Shown here: positions 28,176 through 36,886 of the stretch, piece after piece
Layout of the letters: the number at the start of each line of letters is the position of its first letter
How positions within the stretch are numbered: the stretch's first letter is position 1
DNA from: Sinorhizobium sp. 8-89
GTDB lineage: Bacteria > Pseudomonadota > Alphaproteobacteria > Rhizobiales > Rhizobiaceae
Assembly: GCF_030124325.1 (NCBI RefSeq)
Contig: NZ_JASKLR010000005.1
Location: 124,001-188,000, forward strand
Direction of reading: 5' to 3'
DNA: 64,000 nucleotides
Notes under the pieces: generated by a model
Databases searched by the model: none
What the model saw: the letters and a program-made list of their open reading frames with translations, nothing else
What the model was told of the DNA's origin: nothing
Program-made: the position numbers and the translations under genes

Positions 28176-29411
28176 ATGGCAGCCACTGAGATCTTGAACA
28201 GGGTGGACGTCGTCAAGGCGCCGCAGGTGCACCCGACGCCGCAGACCGAGAAGTCATCGCTGATCGGCCTCGTGCGCGAGGACATGGCCAAGCTGCTCGT
28301 TGAAAGAGGCGTGCCGGAGCGTCAGGTCAAGATGCGTGTCAGCCAACTCTGGCACTGGCTCTATGTCCGCGGTGTTTCCGAATTCGACCAGATGTCGAAC
28401 GTCTCCAAGGACATGCGCGAAATGCTCAAGGAGCATTTCACCATCGCCCGGCCGGAGATCGTCGAGGAGCAAATTTCCAACGACGGCACGCGCAAGTGGC
28501 TCCTGCGCTTTCCGCCGCGGGGCGCCGGCCGGCCGGTCGAAATCGAGACCGTCTACATCCCGGAGGAAGGCCGCGGCACGCTCTGCATCTCGAGCCAGGT
28601 CGGCTGCACGCTCACCTGTTCCTTCTGCCACACCGGCACCCAGAAGCTGGTGCGCAACCTGACGGCCGAAGAAATTCTCGCCCAGTTGCTGCTTGCGCGC
28701 GACCGGCTCGGCGATTTTCCCGAGCGCGATACGCCGCAAGGCGCCATCGTGCCCGCGGAAGGCCGCAAGATCACCAATATTGTAATGATGGGCATGGGCG
28801 AGCCGCTCTACAATTTCGAGGCCGTCAAGACCGCACTCCTGATCGCGTCCGACGGCGACGGTCTTTCGCTCTCGAAGCGCCGCATCACGCTCTCGACGTC
28901 CGGCATCGTCCCCGAGATCTACCGCACCGGTGAGGAGATCGGTGTGATGCTGGCGATCTCGCTGCATGCGGTGCGCGACGACCTGCGCGACATGCTGGTG
29001 CCGATCAACAAGAAGTATCCGCTCAAGGAGCTGATGGATGCCTGCCGCGCCTATCCGGGCCTGTCGAACGCGCGCCGCATCACCTTCGAATATGTAATGC
29101 TGAAGGACGTCAACGACAGTCTCGAGGATGCCAGGGAACTGGTGAAGCTGTTGAAGGGCATCCCGGCAAAGATCAACCTCATCCCCTTCAATCCCTGGCC
29201 GGGCACCAACTACCAGTGCTCAGACTGGGAGCAGATCGAAAAATTCGCCGACTTCATCAATCAGGCCGGTTATGCATCGCCGATCCGCACGCCGCGTGGC
29301 CGCGATATCCTGGCGGCCTGCGGCCAGCTCAAGTCGGAGTCCGAACGCATGCGCAAGGTCGACCGCCTTGCCTTCGAGGCGATGATGATTGCCAATCACG
29401 GCGAGGATTAA
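28176..29411 (+). CDS. rlmN: Dual-specificity 23S rRNA/tRNA methyltransferase RlmN
   Basis: A 411-aa radical-SAM enzyme that methylates C2 of A2503 in 23S rRNA and A37 in some tRNAs. The [4Fe-4S] motif is in [16 protein letters not shown], the resolving cysteine in [15 protein letters not shown] near the C terminus, and [12 protein letters not shown] and [14 protein letters not shown] are family blocks. ATG 28176 ([16 protein letters not shown]) has AGGA 8 nt upstream; the longer upstream frame has no support. The N-terminal helical domain starts near residue 28. Confidence 0.95.
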   Translation: MAATEILNRVDVVKAPQVHPTPQTEKSSLIGLVREDMAKLLVERGVPERQVKMRVSQLWHWLYVRGVSEFDQMSNVSKDMREMLKEHFTIARPEIVEEQISNDGTRKWLLRFPPRGAGRPVEIETVYIPEEGRGTLCISSQVGCTLTCSFCHTGTQKLVRNLTAEEILAQLLLARDRLGDFPERDTPQGAIVPAEGRKITNIVMMGMGEPLYNFEAVKTALLIASDGDGLSLSKRRITLSTSGIVPEIYRTGEEIGVMLAISLHAVRDDLRDMLVPINKKYPLKELMDACRAYPGLSNARRITFEYVMLKDVNDSLEDARELVKLLKGIPAKINLIPFNPWPGTNYQCSDWEQIEKFADFINQAGYASPIRTPRGRDILAACGQLKSESERMRKVDRLAFEAMMIANHGED

Positions 29412-29457
29412 GCAATTCCAGAAGTGTGTAACGGTTTTCCCGTCCGGAATTGCGTAA
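29412..29457 (+). repeat. Palindromic element at the rlmN 3-prime end
   Basis: GCAATTCC (29412-29419) pairs with GGAATTGC (29446-29453) around AGAAGTGTGTAACGGTTTTC. It resembles the RIME2-like family but with AT-richer arms, and starts immediately after the rlmN stop codon, so it probably protects or terminates that mRNA. Confidence 0.6.
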
Positions 29458-29484
29458 TTTCAAGAGCTGGGAGCGGCTTATTGG

Positions 29485-29590
29485 CCCCTCATCCGCCTGC
29501 CGGCACCTTCTCCCCGCAGAAGAAGGGGTTTGCCGCACCGCCTTGGTCCCTTCTCCCCGCTCGCGGGGAGAAGACTAGGGTGAGGGGCAA
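29485..29590 (+). repeat. Palindromic repeat of the CCTTCTCCCCGC type
   Basis: GCCCCTCATCCGCCTGCCGG then CACCTTCTCCCCGCAGAAGA and CCCTTCTCCCCGCTCGCGGG, closing with GAGAAGACTAGGGTGAGGGGC. The outer arms (GCCCCTCA/TGAGGGGC) are complementary. This is a frequent rhizobial intergenic repeat; related copies are at 32680-32866 and 60031-60192. Confidence 0.7.
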
Positions 29591-29795
29591 TCGCAGCAAC
29601 TCCGAGCAGGACAAGGGAATGGCTCTCATCACATCCCCGATCGATGAAGAAGATTGATGGATGAAGCTATTCCCATCGATTGATTTCATCCCTCTGCTTT
29701 CCTAAGAAAGCGGCGAAATCATTCCTGAAGCGGGATGCGGACGACGCAATGTGGCCTTGCCCCACAATCCCACGCCAAAAAATCGGAGGACATCC

Positions 29796-30749
29796 ATGCG
29801 CTCACTTCTCATAGCTCTTGCCGCCACCGTGGCGCTTTCCCTGCCGGCGCGCGCCGACGAGGTTACTGTTGCCGTGACGGCTATCGTCGAGCATCCGGCG
29901 CTCGATGCCGCCCGCGACGGCGTCAAGGATGCGCTCGCCGCTGCCGGCTACAAGGAAGGCGAGAACCTCAAGTTCATCTACGAATCGGCACAGGGCAACC
30001 CGGCGACCGCGGCGCAGATCGCCCGCCAGTTCGCCGGCGAAGCGCCGAGCGTCATCGTTCCGATCTCGACGCCTTCCGCGCAGGCCGTAGTCTCCTCGAC
30101 GCGCGACATCCCGGTGGTCTTCACCGCCGTTTCCGATCCGCTCGGCGCGCAGCTCGTCCGGGATATGGAGAAGCCCGGCGGCAACGTAACCGGTCTTTCC
30201 GACATGTCGCCGGTTGCCGAGCACGTGGCGCTGATCAAGGAAATCCTGCCGAACGCCAAGTCGATCGGCTATCTCTACAATTCCGGTGAGGCGAACTCCG
30301 TCTCGCTGCTCGCCGCCCTCAAGGCCGAAGCCGAAAAGGCAGGGCTTGCCGTGGTCGAGTCCGCCGCAACGAAATCGGCCGAGGTCCAGGGTGCGGCCCG
30401 CGCCCTCGTCGGCCGCGCGGATGCGATCTACGTTCCGACCGACAACACGATCATCTCCGCGCTCGAAGGTGCCGTCGCCGTGGCCGAGGAAAGCAAGCTG
30501 CCGCTCTTCACCGCTGATACCGATTCCGTTTCCCGCGGCTCGGTCGCGGCCCTCGGCTTCAACTACTACGACGTCGGCAAGCAGACCGGCGACGTCGTCG
30601 TTCGTATTCTGAAAGGTGAAAATCCGGGCGACATCGCCGTCAAGGTCGCCGCCGGCACCGACCTCGTCATCAACAAGGCTGCTGCCGCCAAGATGGGCGT
30701 AACCCTGCCGGAAAGCGTCGTCAAGCGCGCGACCCGCGTCGTCGAGTAA
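29796..30749 (+). CDS. ABC transporter substrate-binding protein (ABC_sub_bind family)
   Basis: A 317-aa periplasmic binding protein. A signal peptide (residues 1-20, MRSLLIALAATVALSLPARA) is followed by DEVTVAVTAIVEHPALDAAR and the family blocks GNPATAAQIARQF, SDPLGAQLV, KPGGNVTGLSD and PTDNTIISALEGAV. This group includes streptococcal TrpX; the ligand here is not known. ATG 29796 is preceded by GGAGGA at good spacing. The permease and ATPase follow, but a hairpin and a RIME1 element intervene. Confidence 0.9.
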   Translation: MRSLLIALAATVALSLPARADEVTVAVTAIVEHPALDAARDGVKDALAAAGYKEGENLKFIYESAQGNPATAAQIARQFAGEAPSVIVPISTPSAQAVVSSTRDIPVVFTAVSDPLGAQLVRDMEKPGGNVTGLSDMSPVAEHVALIKEILPNAKSIGYLYNSGEANSVSLLAALKAEAEKAGLAVVESAATKSAEVQGAARALVGRADAIYVPTDNTIISALEGAVAVAEESKLPLFTADTDSVSRGSVAALGFNYYDVGKQTGDVVVRILKGENPGDIAVKVAAGTDLVINKAAAAKMGVTLPESVVKRATRVVE

Positions 30750-30783
30750 CGACTGCGCCGAGGACGCAAGTTTATTGCCTTTT

Positions 30784-30809
30784 TGCCGCCCCCGTTCCAT
30801 ACGGGGGCG
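30784..30809 (+). terminator. Strong hairpin after the binding-protein gene
   Basis: CCGCCCCCGT and ACGGGGGCGG form a perfect 10-bp stem with a TCCAT loop, 34 bp after the stop. No T run follows, so it is more likely an mRNA-stabilising or attenuating hairpin that raises binding-protein expression relative to the permease than a full terminator. Confidence 0.6.
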
Positions 30810-30840
30810 GTTCGCTATCAACAAACACGTTGCGCGCATC

Positions 30841-30944
30841 TACAGCGCCGCGCGTCTTATCAGACGCGCAAAGGACGCTGTAGCACTTTGAAGTGCTGCA
30901 TGTTTTTATCCTTAAATCGGCTACGATTTAAGGAAACATGCAGT
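30841..30944 (+). repeat. RIME1-like mosaic element, best-preserved copy
   Basis: 104 bp: TACAGCGCCGCGCGTCTTAT CAGACGCGCAAAGGACGCTG TA, then GCATGTTTTTATCCTTAAATCG-type arm with CGATTTAAGGAAACATGC. It lies inside an ABC importer operon, between the binding-protein and permease genes, 37 bp before the permease start. Confidence 0.85.
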
Positions 30945-30980
30945 CGCTTTGCGCGAAACATGACTGAAAAGGGCCGAGCG

Positions 30981-31859
30981 TTGAGTCAAATCGCTTTCTG
31001 GGGAGCCGTGGAACTGGGGCTCGTCTATGCCTTTGTCGCCGTCGGCGTCTTCCTTGCCTTTCGCGTGCTCGACTTTCCCGACCTGACGGTCGACGGGTCG
31101 TTTCCGCTCGGCGCGGCGGTCACCGCGGTTCTGATCATTGCGGGCGTCAATCCGTGGCTCGCCGCGGCCGTCGCGATGGTCGCCGGCGCCGCGGCCGGCA
31201 TTGTCACGGCGCTGCTTAACGTGCGCTTCCGCATCCTCAACCTGCTCGCCTCGATCCTGACGATGATCGCCCTCTTCTCGGTGAACCTGCGCGTCATGGG
31301 CAAGCCGAACGTCGCGCTGATCAATGCCGACACCATGCTTTCGCCATTCTATGGGCTGAGCCTCCGGGACTTCTACGTTCGCCCGCTCTTCGTCGGCATT
31401 CTTGTGCTCGCCGCCGTCCTCGCCGTCTGGCGCTTTCTTGAGAGCGACGCCGGCCTCGCCATGCGAGCGACCGGCGCCAATGCCCGCATGGCCCGCGCCC
31501 AGGGGGTCGATACCAGCCGCCAGATCTATCTCGGCATGGCGATCTCCAACGCGCTTGTTGCCTTAGGCGGCGCGCTCTTCGCCCAGACCAACGGCTTTGC
31601 TGACGTAACGTCCGGCGTCGGCACGATCGTCGTCGGGCTCGCGGCGGTCATCATCGGTGAAACGCTGTTCGGCGCCCGCGGCATCCTGATCGCGCTCGCC
31701 GGCTGCGTGCTCGGCTCTATCCTCTACCGCATTGCCATCCAGCTCGCGCTGTCGACCGACGTGCTCGGCCTGCAGGCCTCGGACCTCAACTTCGTCACCG
31801 CGGCTCTCGTCACCGTGGCGCTCGTCCTTCCTCGTCTGCGTCGCGGAGGTGCCGCATGA
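30981..31859 (+). CDS. ABC transporter permease (ABC_sub_bind-type importer)
   Basis: A 292-aa permease with about eight transmembrane helices in the style of the branched-chain amino acid permease family: FWGAVELGLVYAFVAVGVFL, RVLDFPDLTVDGSFPLGA, the EAA-like AMRATGANARMARAQGVDT, and GTIVVGLAAVIIGETLFG. The TTG at 30981 is chosen as AAGGG precedes it at a suitable distance; an ATG at 30960 lacks a ribosome-binding site. The stop overlaps the ATPase start (ATGA). Confidence 0.9.
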   Translation: MSQIAFWGAVELGLVYAFVAVGVFLAFRVLDFPDLTVDGSFPLGAAVTAVLIIAGVNPWLAAAVAMVAGAAAGIVTALLNVRFRILNLLASILTMIALFSVNLRVMGKPNVALINADTMLSPFYGLSLRDFYVRPLFVGILVLAAVLAVWRFLESDAGLAMRATGANARMARAQGVDTSRQIYLGMAISNALVALGGALFAQTNGFADVTSGVGTIVVGLAAVIIGETLFGARGILIALAGCVLGSILYRIAIQLALSTDVLGLQASDLNFVTAALVTVALVLPRLRRGGAA

Positions 31860-32650
31860 TCAGCGTTAAGAACATCAAGGTCGTTTTCGGCAAGGGCACA
31901 CCCTTGCAGAAACAGGCGCTGAACGGCGTCACCTTGACCATCGAGGAAGGCTCCTTCGTCACCGTGATCGGCTCGAACGGGGCCGGCAAATCGACGCTGC
32001 TCGGCGTGCTCGCCGGAGACGTCCTGCCGAGCGAAGGCGAGGTTACGATCGGGCACACGGACGTCACCCGCAAGGGAACACCGGCGCGCGCCGGCCTCGT
32101 TGCGCGCGTGTTCCAGGATCCGCTCGCCGGCAGTTGCGGCGCGCTTTCCATCGAGGAGAATCTGGCGCTTGCCGCCAGGCGCGGCGAAAGTCGCGGCCTG
32201 ACGCCCGCGCTCGGCGCGAAACGTCGCGAACACTTCCGCGCACGGATTGCCGAACTCAATCTCGGGCTCGAAAACCGCCTGGGCGACCGCATGGATCTTC
32301 TGTCGGGCGGCCAGAGACAGGCCGTCTCGCTGGTGATGGCCACACTTGCCGGATCGGAGGTGCTGCTTCTCGACGAACACACCGCGGCTCTCGATCCGGG
32401 CATGGCGGAATTCGTCATGAACCTGACGCAGAAGATCGTCACCGAACGCAAGCTGACGACGATGATGGTCACCCACTCGATGCGCCAGGCACTCGACTAC
32501 GGCCATCGCACGATCATGCTTCACGGTGGCGAAATCGTGCTCGACGTCGCCGGCGACAGCCGCAAGACGCTTGAGGTCGAGGACCTCATCGCCATGTTCC
32601 GCCGCATCCGCGGCCAGACGCTGGACGACGACGCACTGCTGATCGGTTGA
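31856..32650 (+). CDS. ABC transporter ATP-binding protein
   Basis: A 264-aa importer ATPase. Walker A GSNGAGKST (about residues 41-49), signature LLSGGQRQAVSLVMA, Walker B VLLLDEHTAALDPG with a His in place of the usual Pro, and switch VTHSMRQAL. The DEHTAALDPG variant is typical for the ATPase partner of ABC_sub_bind proteins. Coupled to the permease by an ATGA overlap. Confidence 0.92.
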   Translation: MISVKNIKVVFGKGTPLQKQALNGVTLTIEEGSFVTVIGSNGAGKSTLLGVLAGDVLPSEGEVTIGHTDVTRKGTPARAGLVARVFQDPLAGSCGALSIEENLALAARRGESRGLTPALGAKRREHFRARIAELNLGLENRLGDRMDLLSGGQRQAVSLVMATLAGSEVLLLDEHTAALDPGMAEFVMNLTQKIVTERKLTTMMVTHSMRQALDYGHRTIMLHGGEIVLDVAGDSRKTLEVEDLIAMFRRIRGQTLDDDALLIG

Positions 32651-32679
32651 GCCGCTACATCGGCCCTTCCGGCGCCATT

Positions 32680-32866
32680 GCCCCTCATCTGCAGCCGGCA
32701 TCTTCTCCCCGTTGGACGGGGAGAAGAACAGATGCCGCAACGTTGCCGCACAGACCTGCGGCCCGACGATAAGTTAGCATTTGAGTGGAGAGGGACTGGG
32801 AGCTTGCTGCTTGTCTCTTCTGCCCGCGTGCGGGGAGAAGATGCCGGCAGGCAGACGAGGGGCAAA
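32680..32866 (+). repeat. Pair of CCTTCTCCCCGC-type palindromic repeats
   Basis: TGCCCCTCATCTGCAGCCGG CATCTTCTCCCCGTTGGACG GGGAGAAG forms one hairpin; TGCCCGCGTGCGGGGAGAAG ATGCCGGCAGGCAGACGAGG GGCA closes the outer pair with the left end. The enclosed segment (about 32735-32795) is unrelated sequence. It fills the convergent space between the ABC ATPase and LysE genes. Confidence 0.7.
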
Positions 32867-32885
32867 AAACCAGTCGCCGCGTACC

Positions 32886-33527
32886 TCAGCGCGCCTGCGT
32901 CAGGAAAATCTTGACCGCAAAGACCGAGAAGACACCGGCAAAGCTGAAGTCAAGCGCACGCATGAAGCGCTTGTTGTTCTGCAGCCACGCGGCAAGCCAA
33001 TCGGCGGCAAGCACGACCATCGCATTCACCGGCATGCCGATGACGATGAAGAAGAAGCCGAGGAACAGCAACTTTCCGGTGACCGACGGATCGTTTGCGC
33101 TGACGAACTGCGGCAGGAAGGTCATGAAGAAGATCACGACCTTCGGGTTGAGGATGTTCACCCAGAAGCCGGTCGCAACGTTCGAGACGGCCGTTCCCTT
33201 CGCCCCGTCGATCTTCTTCACAGAAAGAGTCGAGCCGTGGCGAATTGCCTGGACGGCGAGCCAGAATAGATAGGCGGCCCCGCCCGTCTTCAGCACCAGG
33301 AAGGCGGTCGGCGACGCCGTGATGAGCGCTGAAATGCCGAAGGCGACGAGCATCGTGTGGACGACGATGCCGAGGCCGGTGCCGAGCACGACGAAGAGCG
33401 CGGCCTTCCTCCCTTGAGCCAGGGATCGGCTGATCGAAAGCGTCATGTCCGGTCCGGGCGTTGCCGCCAGAAGCAGGCTGGCGGCGGCGAAGGCGAGCAG
33501 CGTCGGCAGGCTTGGCACGAAGTCCAT
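32886..33527 (-). CDS. LysE family translocator
   Basis: A 213-aa membrane exporter of the LysE/RhtB family with six hydrophobic segments. The family motif is AATPGPDMTLSISRSLAQGRKA (about residues 18-39), and the later NPKVVIFFMTFLPQF block is also typical. Such proteins export amino acids or related metabolites; the substrate cannot be predicted. ATG 33527 is preceded by GAGGA. Transcribed divergently from argG. Confidence 0.92.
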   Translation of the reverse strand: MDFVPSLPTLLAFAAASLLLAATPGPDMTLSISRSLAQGRKAALFVVLGTGLGIVVHTMLVAFGISALITASPTAFLVLKTGGAAYLFWLAVQAIRHGSTLSVKKIDGAKGTAVSNVATGFWVNILNPKVVIFFMTFLPQFVSANDPSVTGKLLFLGFFFIVIGMPVNAMVVLAADWLAAWLQNNKRFMRALDFSFAGVFSVFAVKIFLTQAR

Positions 33528-33748
33528 GGCGAATTCCTCAATGAGATGATTGCCGGTGATACCGCCGGACACGGTTTTTTGCCAGCGGTTTCGGGTGTCC
33601 GCTAGCGACACAGGCTGTTGCGGCGTACCGTGGCGTGTCAATTTTCGCCGGGCGCCGCTGTAATGCTTGTATCCCTTCAAGTTCTGGCTAAAGTGCCGCA
33701 GATTTTGCACGCGGCATTGCCGCTTCCCAGAGCAGACGGACAGACATC

Positions 33749-34966
33749 ATGGCATCGCACAAAGACGTGAAGAAGGTCGTTCTCGCCTATTCCGGCGGTC
33801 TCGACACCTCGATCATCCTCAAGTGGCTGCAGACGGAATTGGGCGCCGAAGTGGTGACCTTCACCGCCGATCTCGGTCAGGGCGAAGAGCTGGAACCAGC
33901 GCGCAAGAAGGCCGAGATGCTCGGCATCAAGGAAATCTACATCGAGGACGTGCGCGAAGAGTTCGTCAGGGATTTCGTGTTCCCGATGTTCCGCGCCAAC
34001 GCCGTCTATGAGGGCGTCTACCTGCTCGGCACCTCGATCGCCCGTCCGCTGATCTCCAAGCACCTGATCGACATCGCCAGGAAGACCGGCGCCGACGCGA
34101 TCGCCCATGGCGCGACCGGCAAGGGCAACGACCAGGTCCGCTTCGAGCTCTCGGCCTATGCGTTGAACCCGGACATCAAGATCATCGCGCCCTGGCGCGA
34201 CTGGTCGTTCAAGAGCCGCACGGACCTGCTGGAATTCGCCGAGAAGCACCAGATTCCGGTCGCCAAGGACAAGAAGGGCGAGGCCCCCTTCTCCGTCGAC
34301 GCCAACCTCCTGCACTCCTCCTCCGAGGGCAAGGTGCTGGAAGACCCGGCGCAGGAGGCCCCTGAATACGTGCATATGCGCACGATTTCGCCGGAAGCCG
34401 CACCCGACGAGGCCACCATCATCAAGGTCGGCTTCGAGCGCGGCGACGCGGTTTCGATCAACGGCATGCGCATGTCGCCGGCGACGGTTCTCGCCAAGCT
34501 CAACGAATATGGCCGCGACAACGGCATCGGCCGCATCGACCTCGTCGAAAACCGCTTCGTCGGCATGAAATCGCGCGGCGTCTACGAGACCCCCGGCGGC
34601 ACCATCCTGCTTGCCGCTCATCGCGCGATCGAAAGCATCACGCTCGACCGCGGCGCCGCGCACTTGAAGGACGAGCTGATGCCGCGCTATGCCGAGCTCA
34701 TCTACTACGGCTTCTGGTTCTCGCCGGAACGCGAGATGCTGCAGGCCGCGATCGACAAGAGCCAGGAGCATGTGGAAGGCGAAGTGACGCTGAAGCTCTA
34801 CAAGGGCAATGTCATGGTCACCGGCCGAGAGAGCCCGAAGTCGCTCTATTCCGACAAGCTGGTCACCTTCGAGGACGACCAGGGCGCGTACGACCAGAAG
34901 GACGCCGCCGGCTTCATCAAGCTCAATGCGCTGCGCCTGCGCACGCTCGCCGCGCGCAACCGCTGA
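33749..34966 (+). CDS. argG: Argininosuccinate synthase
   Basis: ArgG (405 aa) joins citrulline and aspartate using ATP in arginine biosynthesis. The N-type ATP pyrophosphatase loop is [13 protein letters not shown] (about residues 11-23), followed by ADLGQGEE, the citrulline/aspartate-binding [13 protein letters not shown], and the C-terminal EKSLYS-like [14 protein letters not shown]. Full length, no anomalies. A terminator follows 27 bp after the stop. Confidence 0.98.
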   Translation: MASHKDVKKVVLAYSGGLDTSIILKWLQTELGAEVVTFTADLGQGEELEPARKKAEMLGIKEIYIEDVREEFVRDFVFPMFRANAVYEGVYLLGTSIARPLISKHLIDIARKTGADAIAHGATGKGNDQVRFELSAYALNPDIKIIAPWRDWSFKSRTDLLEFAEKHQIPVAKDKKGEAPFSVDANLLHSSSEGKVLEDPAQEAPEYVHMRTISPEAAPDEATIIKVGFERGDAVSINGMRMSPATVLAKLNEYGRDNGIGRIDLVENRFVGMKSRGVYETPGGTILLAAHRAIESITLDRGAAHLKDELMPRYAELIYYGFWFSPEREMLQAAIDKSQEHVEGEVTLKLYKGNVMVTGRESPKSLYSDKLVTFEDDQGAYDQKDAAGFIKLNALRLRTLAARNR

Positions 34967-34993
34967 GGCGACCGCAGAGTCGTTCGAAATCAA

Positions 34994-35028
34994 GGACCGC
35001 GGCAGAGCAATCTGCCGCGGTCTTTCTG
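34994..35028 (+). terminator. Rho-independent terminator of argG
   Basis: AGGACCGCGGCAGA pairs with TCTGCCGCGGTCTT around a GCAA loop, followed by a short T-rich TTTCTGT. It also lies 15 bp from the convergent efflux gene and may serve both. Confidence 0.9.
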
Positions 35029-35042
35029 TTACGGATGGAAGT

Positions 35043-36281
35043 CTATTCCGCCGCTTCGCGCAGCCTGTCATCGGCCGCCGCCGGCGCGGACAACGGCCGC
35101 AGGCGAACGGTCTTGCGGTACCAGAAATAGCTGACTATCGAGGCGAGCCCAAAGCCAGGGATGATCGTGCCGAGCGCTAGCGCCGGCACGCCGACGAGGG
35201 CGGCAAGCGCGCCGCCGAGAAGTCCCGCGCTCATCTGGATGAAGCCCATCATCGCGGAGGCCGTGCCGGCGATATGCGGAAAAGGCACCATGGCAGCGGT
35301 CATCATGTAAGGCATGACGAAGGCGATGCCGAAGGCATAGACGCCGATCGGCGCCATCACCGACAGGAAGCTGGGCGTGAGCGCATGCATGGTGAAGGCG
35401 AGCAGAAGGCTGGCGGCGCCGATGAACGAAAGGCCGACGGGGACAAGCGCCTGCGGGGTGAAGCGCCGCATCAGCAGCCGCACGCTGACCGTGCCGGAAA
35501 AGAAGAAGCCCGACTGCATGAGCATGCCGACACCGAATTCGGTCGGCGTCAGGCCGACTTGCCCGATCAGCACGAAGGGCAGCATCGTCGCCTGTGCATA
35601 GAGCGCGCCGACGGCGCCGGCGATTACCAGCGTCGACGACAGAAAGCGGCTGTCCTTCAGGAGCTCGCGATAGGCGGCGAAAATGGGCCCGATACGCCCC
35701 TTGCTGCGGTCCGGCGTCACCGTTTCCAGCATGAAGAACTGGACGGTGAAGCAGGCCATCAACGCGAAGCCCACCATCAGGAAGAAGATCGACTGCCAGC
35801 CGAAGAGGCCGAGCGCGAGGCCGCCGAGCGTCGGCGAAACCGCAGGACCGATCGCCAGCATCATCCCGATCATGTTCATGATGCGGGCGGCCGTGGTGCC
35901 GGTGAACTGGTCGCGCACGATGGCGCGCGCCACGGTCATGCCGACGGAGGCACCAATCCCCTGCACCAGGCGTCCGGCCAGCAACACGCCGACCGAGGGT
36001 GCAAAGGCGGCCATCAGGCTGCCGGCAAGATAGATGGCCATGAAGATCAATGTCGCCGGGCGGCGGCCGATGACGTCGGAGAGCGTGCCCGAGACGAGCT
36101 GAGCGAAAGCGAAGCCGCCGAAATAAAGTGATAGCGTCATCTTGATCGCCGCTTCGCTCGAGGCAAAGGCGCGGACGAGCTCCGGCATCGCTGGCGTATA
36201 GAGGGCCATGGAGACCGGGCCGAGCGCCACCAGGAACGCGCCGATGATGCTCGTGCGCCGTTCGCTCATCTTGAGCGTCAT
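35043..36281 (-). CDS. Bcr/CflA family multidrug efflux MFS transporter
   Basis: A 412-aa major facilitator protein with 12 transmembrane helices. The Bcr/CflA marks are LYTPAMPELVRAF in the first loop, the motif-A form GTLSDVIGRRPATLIF (about residue 63) and QGIGASVGMTVARAIVRDQF. Members expel chloramphenicol, bicyclomycin or similar compounds. The start overlaps the stop of the MarR gene (ATGA), making it the target of that regulator. Confidence 0.92.
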   Translation of the reverse strand: MTLKMSERRTSIIGAFLVALGPVSMALYTPAMPELVRAFASSEAAIKMTLSLYFGGFAFAQLVSGTLSDVIGRRPATLIFMAIYLAGSLMAAFAPSVGVLLAGRLVQGIGASVGMTVARAIVRDQFTGTTAARIMNMIGMMLAIGPAVSPTLGGLALGLFGWQSIFFLMVGFALMACFTVQFFMLETVTPDRSKGRIGPIFAAYRELLKDSRFLSSTLVIAGAVGALYAQATMLPFVLIGQVGLTPTEFGVGMLMQSGFFFSGTVSVRLLMRRFTPQALVPVGLSFIGAASLLLAFTMHALTPSFLSVMAPIGVYAFGIAFVMPYMMTAAMVPFPHIAGTASAMMGFIQMSAGLLGGALAALVGVPALALGTIIPGFGLASIVSYFWYRKTVRLRPLSAPAAADDRLREAAE

Positions 36282-36778
36282 TGGGCTGGTCCTTTTTCCT
36301 TGCCGGTCTCCTTGCCGGCGAGGCAGGGGTCGAGCCGCCGGAGATTGTCGCGCAGGATCCTGAGATTACCGCAGAGCAATTCGCGCTCCGCTTCATCGAG
36401 ACCTGCGGTATAGGCGTTTATCATTTCGCGAAGCCCGGCCATAAGCTCCGTTAACAGCGGATCGGCGCTGTCGGTGATGACGACGTTTTTTGCGCGCCGA
36501 TCGGCCGGATCCGGCACACGCGCGACCAGTCCCAGCCCCTCGAGCCGGTCGAGATAGGCCGAGAGCGTCATCGGCTCTATACCCATCCGGGTGGCGATTT
36601 CCGCCTGTTTGATGCCTTCGGTCAGCGCGACCTGGATCAGCGTGCGGGCCTCGCCGGGCGTGATACCGAGATCCATCGCGTTCACCTTCCGGTCGAACGC
36701 GCCGCGCAGCAGCCGGGAGACATCAGTCAACAGCATCCCGATCGTTTCGGATTCGATCTTTATCGGCATCACAATCAT
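36278..36778 (-). CDS. MarR-family regulator of the efflux gene
   Basis: A 166-aa winged-helix protein. The recognition region is KQAEIATRMGIEPMTLSAYLDRLEGLGLVAR and the wing DPADRRAKNVVIT. It is translationally coupled to the Bcr/CflA efflux gene, the classic repressor-pump arrangement, so it probably represses both. A perfect inverted repeat lies 16 bp upstream (36794-36808). Start could be 36778 or the ATG three codons later at 36769. Confidence 0.92.
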   Translation of the reverse strand: MIVMPIKIESETIGMLLTDVSRLLRGAFDRKVNAMDLGITPGEARTLIQVALTEGIKQAEIATRMGIEPMTLSAYLDRLEGLGLVARVPDPADRRAKNVVITDSADPLLTELMAGLREMINAYTAGLDEAERELLCGNLRILRDNLRRLDPCLAGKETGKEKGPAQ

Positions 36779-36793
36779 TCACGGTGGGAAATA

Positions 36794-36808
36794 ATAAGTT
36801 TTCCTTAT
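36794..36808. promoter_or_regulatory. Candidate MarR operator
   Basis: ATAAG-TTTTC-CTTAT, a perfect 5-bp inverted repeat with 5-bp spacer in AT-rich DNA just upstream of the marR-efflux operon. Position and symmetry fit an autoregulatory MarR operator overlapping the ribosome-binding or promoter region. Binding is inferred. Confidence 0.5.
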
Positions 36809-36837
36809 CATATCTGACGAAGCCGTTCAACGAGCGA

Positions 36838-36885
36838 CTGCAGCAGCGTCCTCCGCGCGTCTGAAAGAACGCGCGGCGCTCCAGG
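36838..36885 (-). repeat. RIME1-like element, half copy
   Basis: CTGCAGCAGCGTCCTCCGCG with CGTCTGAAAGAACGCGCGGC and GCTCCAG: only the ACAGCG/GACGCGC palindrome remains. It lies immediately downstream of the ABC-F gene stop and upstream of the marR promoter. Confidence 0.55.
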
Positions 36886-36886
36886 G

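Noticed and set aside
33677-35071. Minus-strand open frame of 464 codons opposite argG
   Set aside because: argG is complete and unmistakable on the other strand; the antisense frame has no domain.
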